Assembly (NCBI GenBank): GCA_947475165.1
Contig: CANJLD010000009.1
Span: 62,001 to 126,000, forward strand
Source: Bacteroidota bacterium
GTDB lineage: Bacteria > Bacteroidota > Bacteroidia > Chitinophagales > LD1
Reading direction: 5' to 3'
Length of the DNA stretch: 64,000 bases
Shown here: piece after piece, positions 1 to 8,712 of the stretch
Numbering within the stretch: position 1 is the first letter of the stretch
Layout: each line of letters begins with the position of its first letter
Program-made: the position numbers and the translations under genes
The notes under the pieces: model-generated
Database searches by the model: none
Seen by the model: the letters and a program-made list of their open reading frames with translations, nothing else
Told to the model about the DNA's origin: nothing

Positions 1-2
1 AG

Positions 3-473
3 CAAGAAAAAAACTGGAAGTTCTTTATCTGTTTTATTGCTTGGCTTGTCTTCTTCCCAAACGCGCCATACATTATAACCGACCTAATTCACTTAAAAGC
101 GCGAAGCAACTTTCCGCTTTGATTTGACCTTACCCTCATTTACTCGTTTGCTTTCACAGGTTTAATTGTCGGAATGTTTTCGGCTATTCTCATTTATAAC
201 AAGCTGAAAGAAATTTTTCCGCGCATAGCCGCCAAAGCAATTATGCTATCGGTCATGCTCATTTCCGGTTACGGAATTTACATTGGAAGATTTCTTCGAT
301 GGAACTCATGGAATTTACTGACTGACCCATTCGCGATTTTTTACGATACGCTCACACGCATAATTCATCCTTTCTCGTACCCACGCACTTATGGAATGAC
401 TTTAATGATTGGCGTGTTGTTGTGTCTTGTCTTCTCTGTTTTCGAATCGTTCACTCAAAAGGTAGAAGCATAG
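3..473 (+). pseudogene. DUF1361 family membrane protein, 5'-truncated by the window and broken by an in-frame TGA
   Basis: Reading in frame from base 3 gives an aromatic membrane segment, the motif FFPNAPYIITDLIHL, then TGA at 120-122, and the same frame continues as FDLTLIYSFAFTGLIVG into an open stretch starting at ATG 174 and ending at 473. The PNAPY-x-x-TDL motif and the following hydrophobic helices fit the DUF1361 family of multi-pass membrane proteins of unknown function. The stop sits where the family usually has an aromatic residue after a Leu, so a TGG to TGA change is the simplest reading. Other genes here end normally in TGA, so recoding is unlikely. Either the gene is a recent pseudogene or this is a sequence error. 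The true start lies upstream of the window. Confidence 0.7.
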
Positions 474-503
474 CAAACTTCTACTTCACTAAAACAATTC
501 ATT

Positions 504-2003
504 ATGAAAAAGAACGACTGGTTCATTCTCATTGCTACTTCTGCCTATACATTTTTGTTTTATGAACAAAGTCCAGGCATTAATTTCTTCTTGTTTTCTA
601 TTCTTCTCACTACACTTTGCCTGATTCGAAACGCGCAACTCATCAAGGATTTTTCATGGCTGACAATTGCTACAGGAACTCTTGTTTCAGGTTTTTCTGT
701 TTTTTATTTTGGCACTCCGCTTACAGTTTATGCCAACATTCTTTCATTATTTCTTTTAGCAGCGTTCAGTTTTAATTCGCAAACATCGTTGTTCATTTCG
801 CTCTTTAATTCTTTTTACTCACTTCTGTGGAGCATTCCTTTGTTCATCACTAACCTGACAAATATAGATAGAACAAATGAAACTGCGACACCTTCTAAAG
901 CAAAAAGGTTTCTCCTATTTCTTCTTCCGTTGTTTGTAGCAGTTATTTTCTTTATGCTTTACCGTGCCTCAAATCCACTTTTCGAAAAAATAACCGACCA
1001 AATCAATTTCGATTTTATTTCAGTTGAATGGATAATTTTCACAGCGTTCGGTTTTGTATTGATGTATGGTTTCTTCTACCATAAGTTTGTGAAGAAATTT
1101 ACAGATGCAGACCATGGGAATTCAGACACATTGAGTTTTATTTCCGAAGAGAAGCACCAATCGAGTTGGGTGGCTTCTATCATTTCAAAGTCAAATGAAT
1201 TATTTACGGGAGTAACTCTTTTTGTTTTGCTGAATTTGCTGTTGTTCTCGGTTAACGGAATTGATATTTATTACCTCTACATTATTCAACACTTGCCCGA
1301 TGATCTCACCCTGTCGCAGTATTTGCATGACGGAGCAAATGCTCTTATTTTCTCTATCGTTCTCGCAATTGCTATCATTCTTTTCTATTTCCGGGGTAGA
1401 TTGAATTTTTTGGAGAACAATAAAATTTTGAAAGGACTCACGTATCTTTGGATAGCACAGAATGTTTTTCTGATTGTAACCACTGCAAAGCGCAATTTCT
1501 TTTACGTTTCCGATTTTGGATTAACCCATAAGCGAATTGGCGTTTACATTTTTCTTGCGCTTTGTATTATTGGACTACTCACGGCATTCATTAAAGTTCT
1601 AAAAGTAAAATCAAGTTGGTTTCTGTTTAGAAAAAATACCTGGATTTGGTATTTGACCTTGGTGTTAGCAACAATCATAAACTGGGATGCGCTAATTGCC
1701 CGTCACAATTTGAATCTTGCGGAAAAGAAAAATATTGCTGCTGATTATTTCTACTTGGGAGATTTGAGTTACACTTCTCTTTCAACCTTATTTGAATTTT
1801 ATGTAGCCGAGAAAAAGAATTCAGTTGATTCGAAAACATTTGATTCCTACTTTCTTTCGCTAATGAAATCTAAATACAGAGTGCTTTCGAATAATGTTGA
1901 AGGTGCGGACTGGCAATCGAGTTGCCTGTTAGAGTTTAAATCGAAAAAAGAAATTGAAGAGTTGATGAAGGACGACCCATTCTTCTTTCCGAAGACGAAT
2001 TGA
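504..2003 (+). CDS. DUF4153/DUF4173-type polytopic membrane protein
   Basis: A 499-residue protein with about ten hydrophobic segments spread along its length and a soluble C-terminal tail of about 100 residues. The late motif FGLTHKRIGVYIFLAL resembles the YGLTxxR signature of the DUF4153/DUF4173 membrane families common in Bacteroidota; their function is unknown. It begins 30 bp after the broken DUF1361 gene and was probably cotranscribed with it. Its stop codon abuts the stop of the convergent thioredoxin gene with no spacer and no visible terminator. Family assignment is from memory of the motif, so the exact DUF number is uncertain. Confidence 0.65.
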   Translation: MKKNDWFILIATSAYTFLFYEQSPGINFFLFSILLTTLCLIRNAQLIKDFSWLTIATGTLVSGFSVFYFGTPLTVYANILSLFLLAAFSFNSQTSLFISLFNSFYSLLWSIPLFITNLTNIDRTNETATPSKAKRFLLFLLPLFVAVIFFMLYRASNPLFEKITDQINFDFISVEWIIFTAFGFVLMYGFFYHKFVKKFTDADHGNSDTLSFISEEKHQSSWVASIISKSNELFTGVTLFVLLNLLLFSVNGIDIYYLYIIQHLPDDLTLSQYLHDGANALIFSIVLAIAIILFYFRGRLNFLENNKILKGLTYLWIAQNVFLIVTTAKRNFFYVSDFGLTHKRIGVYIFLALCIIGLLTAFIKVLKVKSSWFLFRKNTWIWYLTLVLATIINWDALIARHNLNLAEKKNIAADYFYLGDLSYTSLSTLFEFYVAEKKNSVDSKTFDSYFLSLMKSKYRVLSNNVEGADWQSSCLLEFKSKKEIEELMKDDPFFFPKTN

Positions 2004-3200
2004 TTACGGTTTCTTCTCCAACGATTTCTTTATCGCCTCTTTTAAAGCAGTAGCTGAAGACGGATTTGCATTTTCTTCTTTAGCGCGAATAATAGCATAG
2101 TCGCAAGCGCGTTCTGCTTCTTTGTAAATGTTTTGCTTGTAAAGAAGATAAGCGTAAGTAAGGTTGTAAGTGTATTTGTTGTCGGTGTTCACACAAGTGT
2201 AAGCCCACTTCGTTGCTTTTTGAAGTTGCGCTTCATCGTTTACGTTCAAAAAATATGTCCACGCAATATCATTAAGCGCGGCTGCATTTTTTGACACATA
2301 TTTCTTTACATACACCGAAGCATTTTTATCGTAATTCACCCAGTCGTTCATGTGTGTGTAATAATCCATGGAGAGTTTCAATGTTTGCTCAGCGTGGTCA
2401 GGGGCTTTATTTGTTTTGAGCAATTCTATTGCGCCTTCAAATAAATTTTTGTCATCGGCACGAGGAGCTTCGCTCACAGCCTTTGCAGCAATTTGATTTA
2501 TTTTTTTATTGAAGGCTTCTGCGCCCACTAGATTCATGTAGTAATCTTTGTTCTTTACTAAATAGGTAAGACCGGGAGATTTTAAATCTTTCGTCAAATT
2601 GAAAATACTGCGTGTGTGTTTAGGGTCAGTGAGTTCATTGTTAGAAAGTTTGCCGAGATATTCTTTGAATACATCTTCATATTTTTCACCTGAGGAATTG
2701 AGTGTTCCTAAATAATCGCAAAGAAAATCCGCATCGCGGTTTCCTTCTGCATACAATTTTTTCATGCTGGTTAAAATTCCGGGAGTTGGGTCAACTGCTT
2801 TCTTTCCGTTTTGAATAAGCCCCAGCACATCTAAGCCACCAACAATTTTATGTTTCACATTTCCCTCGCCATCTAACCAAAGCAAAGTAGGATATGCGCG
2901 AATTTGATACTTGCCCGCGAGTTCTACACCTTCTCCTTTTTCCATATCAAATTTTGTATTCACAAAAGTTGAATTGTAGAATTCTCCAACAGCCGAATCA
3001 GGAAAAACCTGTGCGGCTAGACGTTTGCACGGACCGCACCATGAAGTATAGCAATCTATAAACACCAATTTATTCTGGGCTTTAGCCATATCCAGAATTT
3101 CCTGAAATTTTTTGTCGTGAATAAAATCAATGCCTTGCGAGAAAGTAGCAGTAGGCAGTAAGCAGTAGGCAATAAAAAACGTGAACAGAAATTTTTTCAT
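2004..3200 (-). CDS. Secreted thioredoxin-fold protein with C-terminal helical region
   Basis: A 398-residue protein. Residues 1-21 form a signal peptide ending near TFSQ. A thioredoxin domain follows with the redox motif SWCGPCK near residue 55 and a cis-Pro motif (RAYPTLLWLDG) near 105, so an active disulfide oxidoreductase in the periplasm is expected. Residues 150-398 are mostly helical, with TPR-like features (alternating A/Y/L pattern near the end), perhaps for partner binding. It is the last gene of the minus-strand envelope cluster, 48 bp after murI's start side. It has its own promoter-like sequence (TTTG, 17 bp, TACATTTG) directly upstream. The signal-peptide core is encoded by a 7-bp tandem repeat. 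Confidence 0.85.
   Translation of the reverse strand: MKKFLFTFFIAYCLLPTATFSQGIDFIHDKKFQEILDMAKAQNKLVFIDCYTSWCGPCKRLAAQVFPDSAVGEFYNSTFVNTKFDMEKGEGVELAGKYQIRAYPTLLWLDGEGNVKHKIVGGLDVLGLIQNGKKAVDPTPGILTSMKKLYAEGNRDADFLCDYLGTLNSSGEKYEDVFKEYLGKLSNNELTDPKHTRSIFNLTKDLKSPGLTYLVKNKDYYMNLVGAEAFNKKINQIAAKAVSEAPRADDKNLFEGAIELLKTNKAPDHAEQTLKLSMDYYTHMNDWVNYDKNASVYVKKYVSKNAAALNDIAWTYFLNVNDEAQLQKATKWAYTCVNTDNKYTYNLTYAYLLYKQNIYKEAERACDYAIIRAKEENANPSSATALKEAIKKSLEKKP
3148..3175. repeat. Four 7-bp units (gcagtag-like) inside a signal-peptide coding stretch
   Basis: The units are gcagtag, gcagtaa, gcagtag and gcaataa, exactly 7 bp apart. They cover codons 9-18 of the minus-strand thioredoxin gene, which is the hydrophobic core of its signal peptide. 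Similar 7-bp periodic sequence occurs at six or more other places in the window. Confidence 0.75.
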
Positions 3201-3204
3201 AGTT

Positions 3205-3233
3205 CAAATGTATTTCAAAATATAGACAACAAA
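3205..3233 (-). promoter_or_regulatory. Bacteroidota-type promoter for the thioredoxin gene
   Basis: On the minus strand TTTG (3230-3233) is followed after 17 bp by TACATTTG (3205-3212), a perfect match to the TAnnTTTG -7 element of Bacteroidota sigma factors, and the ATG begins five bases downstream. A transcript would therefore have almost no leader. Confidence 0.5.
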
Positions 3234-3248
3234 ATTATGCCAATAGTT

Positions 3249-4070
3249 TTATGTATTCTTCCAAATATTGCAAAGTTCTAAATGAATTTCCTTGCCGTAG
3301 AAAATATTTGTTGTCCGCGCAAACGATTCTGTAAAATCAGAAACGTAAAAAATATCCTTCTCGGCTTTTTTCTCAGCAGCCAATCCTTCTTTCTCTAAAA
3401 TCCATTTCAATTTTTGCGCCACTACTTCTGCCGAATCAAAAATTTTCACCTGCTGTTTATACAAATTCGAAATCTCTTTTTTTATAAGCGGGTAATGTGT
3501 GCAGGCAAGAACCAACGCATCAATTCCTTTTAATACCTCATCCGACAAATAATTTTCAATTACTGCATGGCTGATATCGTTGTTGTAAAACTTCTCTTCA
3601 ATCATTGAAGCGAGAAGCGGAGTGGCGAGTTCTGTATATTGAAGTGAGGGTTTTCTTCTCGAAAACTTTTCGCGATAAACGCCTGATGCAATTGTAGTTT
3701 TTGTAGCAATCACTCCCACTTTTTTTATTTCATCATCGGCAATCACCGCTTCAATCATCGGGTCAATTACGTTTATTACCGGAACAATTCCTTTGTATGT
3801 ATCGCGCAACACTTCATAGGCAGCAGCCGATGCGGTGTTGCAGGCAATAACTACGGCTTTGCATTTCTTTTTATTTAGTAAAAAGTCGGTAATAGTTGTG
3901 GCGTACGAACGAATAAGTTCTTTCGATTTATCGCCATACGGTACGTGAGCGGTATCGCCAAAATAAATGATTTGCTCTTGCGGCAACAGCTTAGAAACAG
4001 CATTGGCGACCGTTAAGCCGCCAATGCCTGAATCAAAAATTCCAATCGGTTGTTGCGAACCGGAGTTCAT
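3249..4070 (-). CDS. murI: Glutamate racemase
   Basis: A 273-residue protein that interconverts L- and D-glutamate for peptidoglycan synthesis in the cytoplasm. Family hallmarks are present: the N-terminal IGIFDSGIGGLTVA motif with its catalytic Asp/Ser, VVIACNTASA with the first catalytic Cys near residue 78, and LVLACTHYPLI with the second Cys and its His near residue 190. Length is typical. It lies 12 bp downstream of the ompH-like gene, in the usual Bacteroidota order after bamA and ompH. Confidence 0.95.
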   Translation of the reverse strand: MNSGSQQPIGIFDSGIGGLTVANAVSKLLPQEQIIYFGDTAHVPYGDKSKELIRSYATTITDFLLNKKKCKAVVIACNTASAAAYEVLRDTYKGIVPVINVIDPMIEAVIADDEIKKVGVIATKTTIASGVYREKFSRRKPSLQYTELATPLLASMIEEKFYNNDISHAVIENYLSDEVLKGIDALVLACTHYPLIKKEISNLYKQQVKIFDSAEVVAQKLKWILEKEGLAAEKKAEKDIFYVSDFTESFARTTNIFYGKEIHLELCNIWKNT

Positions 4071-4082
4071 GTTTTTTAAGTT

Positions 4083-4634
4083 CTATTTAGGAGTAGTTCC
4101 CGGTGCTGTTTGTGGAGCAGCAGTAATACCCAATTTCTTCATCACTAAATCGGTTACATCGTTTTGTCCTTCGGTAAAATAAGCTACACCACCTTGAACA
4201 ATATCCAAAATGTATGAATAACCGTTTACAACTGCTACATCTTTTACCGCTTTCAGATATTTATCGTTAATCGGTTTCAATTTGTCTTGTTGCAATTTCT
4301 GTAAATCTTCATTCACCTTGCTTTCAAAATCCTGAATACGTTTTTGCAAATCTTGCAATTCCTGAATTTTTGATTCAAGGATTGGATCCGGTGTTCCTTT
4401 ATCCTGACTCATAGCCTGCAATTCTTTTTGCTTTCTTTCATAATCACCATACATGCCTTCAAGCATTTTGGTGTAAGAGTCTTTTTGTTTTTGAATATCT
4501 GCAGACATTTGTTTGAACTCCGGCATTGCCTGTAACACTTCAATTGAATTGATGTGACCAAGCTTTTGTTGCGCATTCACTGTTCCTGCAAACGCAAACA
4601 CTGCTACGATAATTGCTAATACTGTTTTCTTCAT
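4083..4634 (-). CDS. OmpH/Skp-like periplasmic chaperone (third copy in operon)
   Basis: A 183-residue protein with signal peptide (cleavage near VNAQQ), the conserved start KLGHINSIEVLQAMPEFKQM, a charged coiled-coil middle (residues 45-125) and the C-terminal motif NGYSYILDIVQGGVAYF typical of OmpH/Skp proteins. Skp trimers hold unfolded outer-membrane proteins on their way to BamA. The last 15 residues are Pro/Thr/Ala-rich. It follows the second copy by 24 bp and is closest to it in sequence (both share an Asn-Ser after the GH motif), suggesting tandem duplication. Confidence 0.9.
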   Translation of the reverse strand: MKKTVLAIIVAVFAFAGTVNAQQKLGHINSIEVLQAMPEFKQMSADIQKQKDSYTKMLEGMYGDYERKQKELQAMSQDKGTPDPILESKIQELQDLQKRIQDFESKVNEDLQKLQQDKLKPINDKYLKAVKDVAVVNGYSYILDIVQGGVAYFTEGQNDVTDLVMKKLGITAAPQTAPGTTPK

Positions 4635-4658
4635 TTTTATTTGGTTTTATAATGTTGA

Positions 4659-5168
4659 CTAATTGATTCCCATTTTCTTCTTTACCAGTTCGGTAACATC
4701 ACCTGAGTTTTCGGGATAATATGCTACCACACCTGTTGCAAGGTCGAAAATGAATGTGTATCCGTTTTCTTTCGCTACCGCCTGAACCACTTTCAAATAT
4801 TTATCGTTCAGTGGTTTCAATAATTTCATCTGCAATTTTTCTACTTCTCCTTGTGCCGAGCCTTCGAAATCTGAAATAGCCTGCTGCAAACTGTCAATTT
4901 CTTTCAATCGTTCTTCGAGTACCGCCTGCATTAAACTGGCGCGGTAATCATTCACCTCTTTTGCTTTGCGCTGATAGTCCTCATACATGCGCTGCAATTG
5001 ATAAGCATATTGCTTTTTCTTATTCTCAATGGTAGCATTCATCTGCTTGTATTCGGGCATGGCATCCAAAATATCGCCCGAGTTAAGATGACCATATTTT
5101 TGCTGGGCAAATCCTATTCCGGTAAAAACAAAGAACAATACAATAAACAGTAGCCAGCTTTTTTTCAC
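4659..5168 (-). CDS. OmpH/Skp-like periplasmic chaperone (second copy)
   Basis: A 169-residue OmpH-family protein: signal peptide, QKYGHLNSGDILDAMPEY motif, coiled-coil and a C-terminal NGYTFIFDLATGVVAYY motif. I chose the GTG at 5166-5168 because it gives a clean signal peptide (KKSWLLFIVLFFVF); the upstream ATG at 5255 would add 29 residues encoded by 7-bp repeat sequence and would lie upstream of a TATATTTG promoter-like element at 5175-5182. If that element is used, the transcript is nearly leaderless. It probably works with BamA and the two neighbouring paralogs in outer-membrane protein assembly. Confidence 0.85.
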   Translation of the reverse strand: MKKSWLLFIVLFFVFTGIGFAQQKYGHLNSGDILDAMPEYKQMNATIENKKKQYAYQLQRMYEDYQRKAKEVNDYRASLMQAVLEERLKEIDSLQQAISDFEGSAQGEVEKLQMKLLKPLNDKYLKVVQAVAKENGYTFIFDLATGVVAYYPENSGDVTELVKKKMGIN

Positions 5169-5174
5169 GAGGCG

Positions 5175-5182
5175 CAAATATA
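5175..5182 (-). promoter_or_regulatory. TAnnTTTG -7 element close to the GTG start
   Basis: TATATTTG on the minus strand, ending six bases before the proposed GTG start. No clear -33 TTTG is visible in the repeat-derived sequence upstream, so this is a weak call. Confidence 0.3.
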
Positions 5183-5189
5183 GTTTTTC

Positions 5190-5231
5190 GGTGAATAGTT
5201 GATTGGTGATTAGTGGTTGGTGAATCAGTAG
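5190..5231. repeat. Six degenerate 7-bp units between two ompH genes
   Basis: The units read ggtgaat, agttgat, tggtgat, tagtggt, tggtgaa and tcagtag, in a constant 7-bp phase. The spacer on to 5281 has the same flavour (tagtgat, tagtaga on the minus strand), so most of the 113-bp gap between ompH copies one and two is built of this repeat. Confidence 0.65.
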
Positions 5232-5281
5232 GTAGAAAGTGGTGTTACCAGTCACCGATTAACAAATCTACTAATCACTAT

Positions 5282-5809
5282 TTATTGACCAGGTTTTACA
5301 GTAATTCCCAAAGCAGCTAAAATATCATCGCTCTTATTATATCGGTCACCGGCATATAACATGGTTGGTCCGCTGCTGCGGTCGAAAATAAAATCGAGAC
5401 CCTTAGCAATAGCGTATTTCTGAATTTCATTATAGATTTTATCCTGAATTGGCTTTACCAGCTCCTGACGTTTTTTGAAAAGTTCTCCGTTAGGTCCAAA
5501 CTTCGCCTTCTGAAATTCTTTTACTTCTTTTTCTTTTGTTTCTATCTCTTTAATTTTTTGTTGCTTCATTGGCTCAGTCATTAAAACCTGTTCTGCCTGA
5601 AACTGCTTGTACATATCATCTACACCTTTCATTTTAGCTTCTACTTCTTTTTGCCAGCCGTCAGCAATTTTATCGAGTTGCTTTTGAGCTTCGGTGTAAG
5701 AAGGCATTTTGCCGAGGATGTATTCCATATCGAGAAAGGCAAATTTTTGTGCGTAGGTAGCAGTTGAAGTTAAAAACAGAACTGCAACTGCGGTAAGTAG
5801 CTTCTTCAT
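5282..5809 (-). CDS. OmpH/Skp-like periplasmic chaperone (first copy)
   Basis: A 175-residue protein with signal peptide (cleavage near TYAQK), motif KFAFLDMEYILGKMPSY, a lysine/glutamate-rich coiled coil at residues 35-125, and a C-terminal KGLDFIFDRSSGPTMLY motif. This arrangement is that of OmpH/Skp chaperones. It is the most divergent of the three tandem copies (FLDMEYIL rather than GHxNSxxxL), which suggests an older duplication and possibly a different client set. It follows bamA by 141 bp and has its own promoter-like elements in that gap. Confidence 0.9.
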   Translation of the reverse strand: MKKLLTAVAVLFLTSTATYAQKFAFLDMEYILGKMPSYTEAQKQLDKIADGWQKEVEAKMKGVDDMYKQFQAEQVLMTEPMKQQKIKEIETKEKEVKEFQKAKFGPNGELFKKRQELVKPIQDKIYNEIQKYAIAKGLDFIFDRSSGPTMLYAGDRYNKSDDILAALGITVKPGQ

Positions 5810-5853
5810 AATTGTTTAATTTTTGGAGTGTAAGACCAATTATATTGCCAAAG

Positions 5854-5881
5854 CAAATTTATGTTTCTGAATTTTCACAAA
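5854..5881 (-). promoter_or_regulatory. Promoter for the ompH - murI genes
   Basis: On the minus strand TTTG (5878-5881) is followed after 16 bp by TAAATTTG (5854-5861), matching the Bacteroidota -33/-7 consensus. The start codon lies about 45 bp further on. It would let the chaperone genes be expressed independently of bamA. Confidence 0.5.
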
Positions 5882-5902
5882 TCTTGTCAACTCATATTTC
5901 TT

Positions 5903-5943
5903 TCGGAGATTGTTTCGGTCGCAGAGCCTTCCTCGCAATGACG
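5903..5943 (-). repeat. Dispersed REP-like element (CGTCATTGCGAGGA family), copy 1
   Basis: On the minus strand it starts CGTCATTGCGAGGAAGGCTC and ends CAATCTCCGA. It matches the copy at 49647-49688 at 34 of 40 positions. It begins eight bases after the bamA stop codon. Elements with this opening are widespread intergenic repeats in many bacterial genomes. Confidence 0.7.
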
Positions 5944-5950
5944 CGAATTC

Positions 5951-8623
5951 TCAATCCGGTTCTCTTCCCAAAATAATTCTGAATGCTCCGTATTTGGCAA
6001 AGAAATTAGTGCCGCCCTGCGGAGCCAATCCGAATTTATTTCTGTCGATACCAAAGCCGTAATCGAATCCAAGCAAACCAAACATTGGCAAGAATACGCG
6101 CACACCGGCACCGAAAGATTTTGCTAAATCGTAAGGCCGGTATTCGCGAATGTTGTTCCAGTAATTACCGGCATCGGCAAATAGTAAAGCGTAGATAGTA
6201 GCTGATTGATTCAACGAAATCGGGTAGCGCAACTCCATCGAGAATTTATTCATGATAGGCGCACCACCGGATGGAGAAACAACTTCTTTATATCCACGGA
6301 AAGAAACGATATCGCGACCTAACTGCGTTCCTGCATTCAGATTGCTAAGACCATCGCCACCAAACTCAACACGCTCAAACGGTGAATAGCCAACGCGTTT
6401 GTTATACATACCCAAATACGCAAGGTTAGCAGATGCTTTGAAAACTAAATTCTTAACGATTGGCGTATACCACTCGAACAAAATTTTCCACTTATGAAAC
6501 TCAACAAATTTATAACGCTCGGCAGATGACAATTCAGGGTCATCGTAATCTATATTCTTACGCGAGTTGAACATGAGCGAGTAAGGCAGCGTGAACTTGC
6601 CCTGTATCATAAAATAAATTCCACGGTTGTAGAAAGTAGGTGCCACTAAATCACGCGAATCGCGCGAAACCGTTAACTGCAAGTTTATGTTGGTTGCCTT
6701 ACCGGTACCATTTTTAAAGTTGAAATAGGTATTGTAGTTTTTAAGAATGTAGTGCTGAAACTCCAAACCAATTTCGGCAGTAAAGAAATCGTCAGGCCAT
6801 TTTAAACGGGTACCTAAGCCGAGGTAAACACTGGTTGAATAATAGCTGCCGATAATTTTAGTGTAGTCTGCCGGATTAAACGTGTTAGCGCGTAACCGGT
6901 TAAACGCAAAGTTAAGCGACTGTGGTTTCTTGCCACCCAACCAAGGCTCGGTAAACGAAACACTGTAAGACTGAAATGCTCTTCCGTTTGAGTTTACACG
7001 AATACCGAGACGCTGACCATCACCAGATGGAAGCGGAGTCCATGCTTTTTTATCGCTAATATTTCGCAACGAGAAGTTGGTGAAGTTTACACCAAGCGTT
7101 CCGAATAAACCACCGGCTGTGCTGGTAGATGAACGTCCGCCATAACCGGCAGAAAGTTCTAACTGGTCAGACGGTTTTTCTACTACGCGGTATTCAATAT
7201 CTACCGTTCCGTTTTCAGGATTTGGAATTGGCACCACATCTAATTGCTGAGGGTCGAAGTAACCGAGGTTTACAATTTCGCGCTGCGAACGAATTAAATC
7301 TGTCCGGCTGAATTTGTTTCCCGGAAGCGTGCGCAATTCTCTGCGAATTACTTTTTCGTTGGTCTTGGTGTTTCCTAAAATTCTAACCTCGCGAATAGTT
7401 GCCTGTGCGCCTTCGTTAATGCGGAGTTCAAGGTCAATAGAATCGCCATCTATTTTAATTTCCATTGGTGTTACGCTGAAGAACAGGTAACCATCATCCA
7501 TGTATAGCGAACTTAAATCGCCACCATTCGGGTTCATGAAAATTCTTTCGTCAAGAATTTTCTGGTTGTAAACTTCGCCTTTCTTAATGCTTATAATTTT
7601 TGTAAGCACCGAATCGGGATATTTTGTGTTGCCGTTGAAATAGATGTTGCGGAAGTAATATTTTCTGCCTTCATCTACACGAATATCAATTTTCAAATTC
7701 TTTGAATCGGTCATGTAAACACTGTCCGAAACAATTTTTGCATCGCGGAAACCTTGTGAGTTATAGTAGTCAACTATTTTGTGCTTGTCTTCTTCGTATT
7801 CGTCTTTTTTAAATTTCGAAGCTTTAAAGAAATTGAGGTTGATGTGACGCTCAGCATAATCTTTAGCACGCATTACCGAAAGGTTGCCGATAATCTGATA
7901 CCATTTGATGGTGATAGAATCGCGGGCAAAGTTTTGTTTAAAGCGAAACAAACCATCCAGATCGAATTTTATTTTCTCGTGGGTTTCTTTCATCTGGCGT
8001 TTGAGCTTCGCCTCCGGTATATCATGACTGCCGTAAATATTTATTTGCTCAATTTTTACTTTGTTGCCTTTGTCAATAATCACACGTACCAAAACGCTAT
8101 TTGCCAATAGCGTATCTCTCTCTTCCAGCACATTTACGTTTACCGATAAAAATCCTTTGTCGATGTAATAATTCTTGATGGTGTTGATAGTCATGCTGCG
8201 CATGTTCTCGGTAAAAATGCTGCCAGAATGCAGTTCAATTTTTTTACGGAGTTCATCGGCATCGCTGGTTTTAATGCCTTTGATAGTGTAACGCGAAATA
8301 CGCGGACGTTCTTCTACATGAATAACCAAGTAAATTTTTCCGCCAATAATATCTGAGGCTTCAATAGAAACATTGGTAAACAATTTTTGTCTCCACAAGG
8401 CTTTGATTGCTTTTGGAATCTGCTCGCCGGGTATTTTTACTTTATCGCCTTTTGCCAAACCGGAGAGCGTAACAAGAATTTGAGCATCGAGAAACTTAGC
8501 ACCTTCTACTTTAATGTCGGCAATTTCGTATTCGGCACTTTTCGAATAATCGAATAAAGCGGGTTCCTGCGCCCATGCAAAAGTTGAAATGAGAAGGGAG
8601 AAAAGAAGAAATAAATTTTTCAA
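5951..8623 (-). CDS. bamA: Outer-membrane protein assembly factor BamA
   Basis: An 890-residue Omp85-family protein, the central insertase for beta-barrel proteins. A signal peptide (cleavage near AWAQ) is followed by POTRA-like repeats to about residue 480, for example residues 35-110, VEGAKFLDAQI to VEERPRISRYTIKGI, and later RIRxVRILGNTKTNEKVIRREL-like sequence. The C-terminal half (residues 490-890) is a barrel rich in alternating aromatic residues, containing the RPYDLAKSFGAGVRVFLPM and GFDYGFGIDRN motifs typical of the last strands. The protein ends in GREPD rather than an aromatic residue. It lies between uppS and ompH, the usual Bacteroidota order, and works with the three chaperones encoded downstream. 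Confidence 0.95.
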   Translation of the reverse strand: MKNLFLLFSLLISTFAWAQEPALFDYSKSAEYEIADIKVEGAKFLDAQILVTLSGLAKGDKVKIPGEQIPKAIKALWRQKLFTNVSIEASDIIGGKIYLVIHVEERPRISRYTIKGIKTSDADELRKKIELHSGSIFTENMRSMTINTIKNYYIDKGFLSVNVNVLEERDTLLANSVLVRVIIDKGNKVKIEQINIYGSHDIPEAKLKRQMKETHEKIKFDLDGLFRFKQNFARDSITIKWYQIIGNLSVMRAKDYAERHINLNFFKASKFKKDEYEEDKHKIVDYYNSQGFRDAKIVSDSVYMTDSKNLKIDIRVDEGRKYYFRNIYFNGNTKYPDSVLTKIISIKKGEVYNQKILDERIFMNPNGGDLSSLYMDDGYLFFSVTPMEIKIDGDSIDLELRINEGAQATIREVRILGNTKTNEKVIRRELRTLPGNKFSRTDLIRSQREIVNLGYFDPQQLDVVPIPNPENGTVDIEYRVVEKPSDQLELSAGYGGRSSTSTAGGLFGTLGVNFTNFSLRNISDKKAWTPLPSGDGQRLGIRVNSNGRAFQSYSVSFTEPWLGGKKPQSLNFAFNRLRANTFNPADYTKIIGSYYSTSVYLGLGTRLKWPDDFFTAEIGLEFQHYILKNYNTYFNFKNGTGKATNINLQLTVSRDSRDLVAPTFYNRGIYFMIQGKFTLPYSLMFNSRKNIDYDDPELSSAERYKFVEFHKWKILFEWYTPIVKNLVFKASANLAYLGMYNKRVGYSPFERVEFGGDGLSNLNAGTQLGRDIVSFRGYKEVVSPSGGAPIMNKFSMELRYPISLNQSATIYALLFADAGNYWNNIREYRPYDLAKSFGAGVRVFLPMFGLLGFDYGFGIDRNKFGLAPQGGTNFFAKYGAFRIILGREPD

Positions 8624-8645
8624 ACGTTTTGCTTTTGGGTGTTTC

Positions 8646-8708
8646 GGTCTGACTTTAGTCTGACCGTGTTTCTATTCTATATTATTTCGGTCAGACCAAG
8701 GTCTGACT
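8646..8708. repeat. Hairpin-forming repeat built from GGTCTGAC words
   Basis: The 89-bp gap between uppS and bamA contains GGTCTGAC, TTTA, GTCTGACC (a stem with one T:T mismatch) and then GTCAGACC, AA, GGTCTGAC (a perfect 8-bp stem, 8690-8707). The two halves can also pair with each other through GTCTGACCG and CGGTCAGAC. It is probably a REP-like element or an mRNA processing/attenuation structure between the two genes. Confidence 0.6.
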
Positions 8709-8712
8709 GGTG

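Noticed and set aside
120-122. Alternative genetic code with TGA read as Trp
   Set aside because: Other genes here, such as the one ending at 2003, terminate in TGA, so this TGA is best seen as a local mutation or error.
7129-8110. Plus-strand open frames opposite bamA
   Set aside because: Antisense shadows of a clearly coding gene; no signal, motif or start context.
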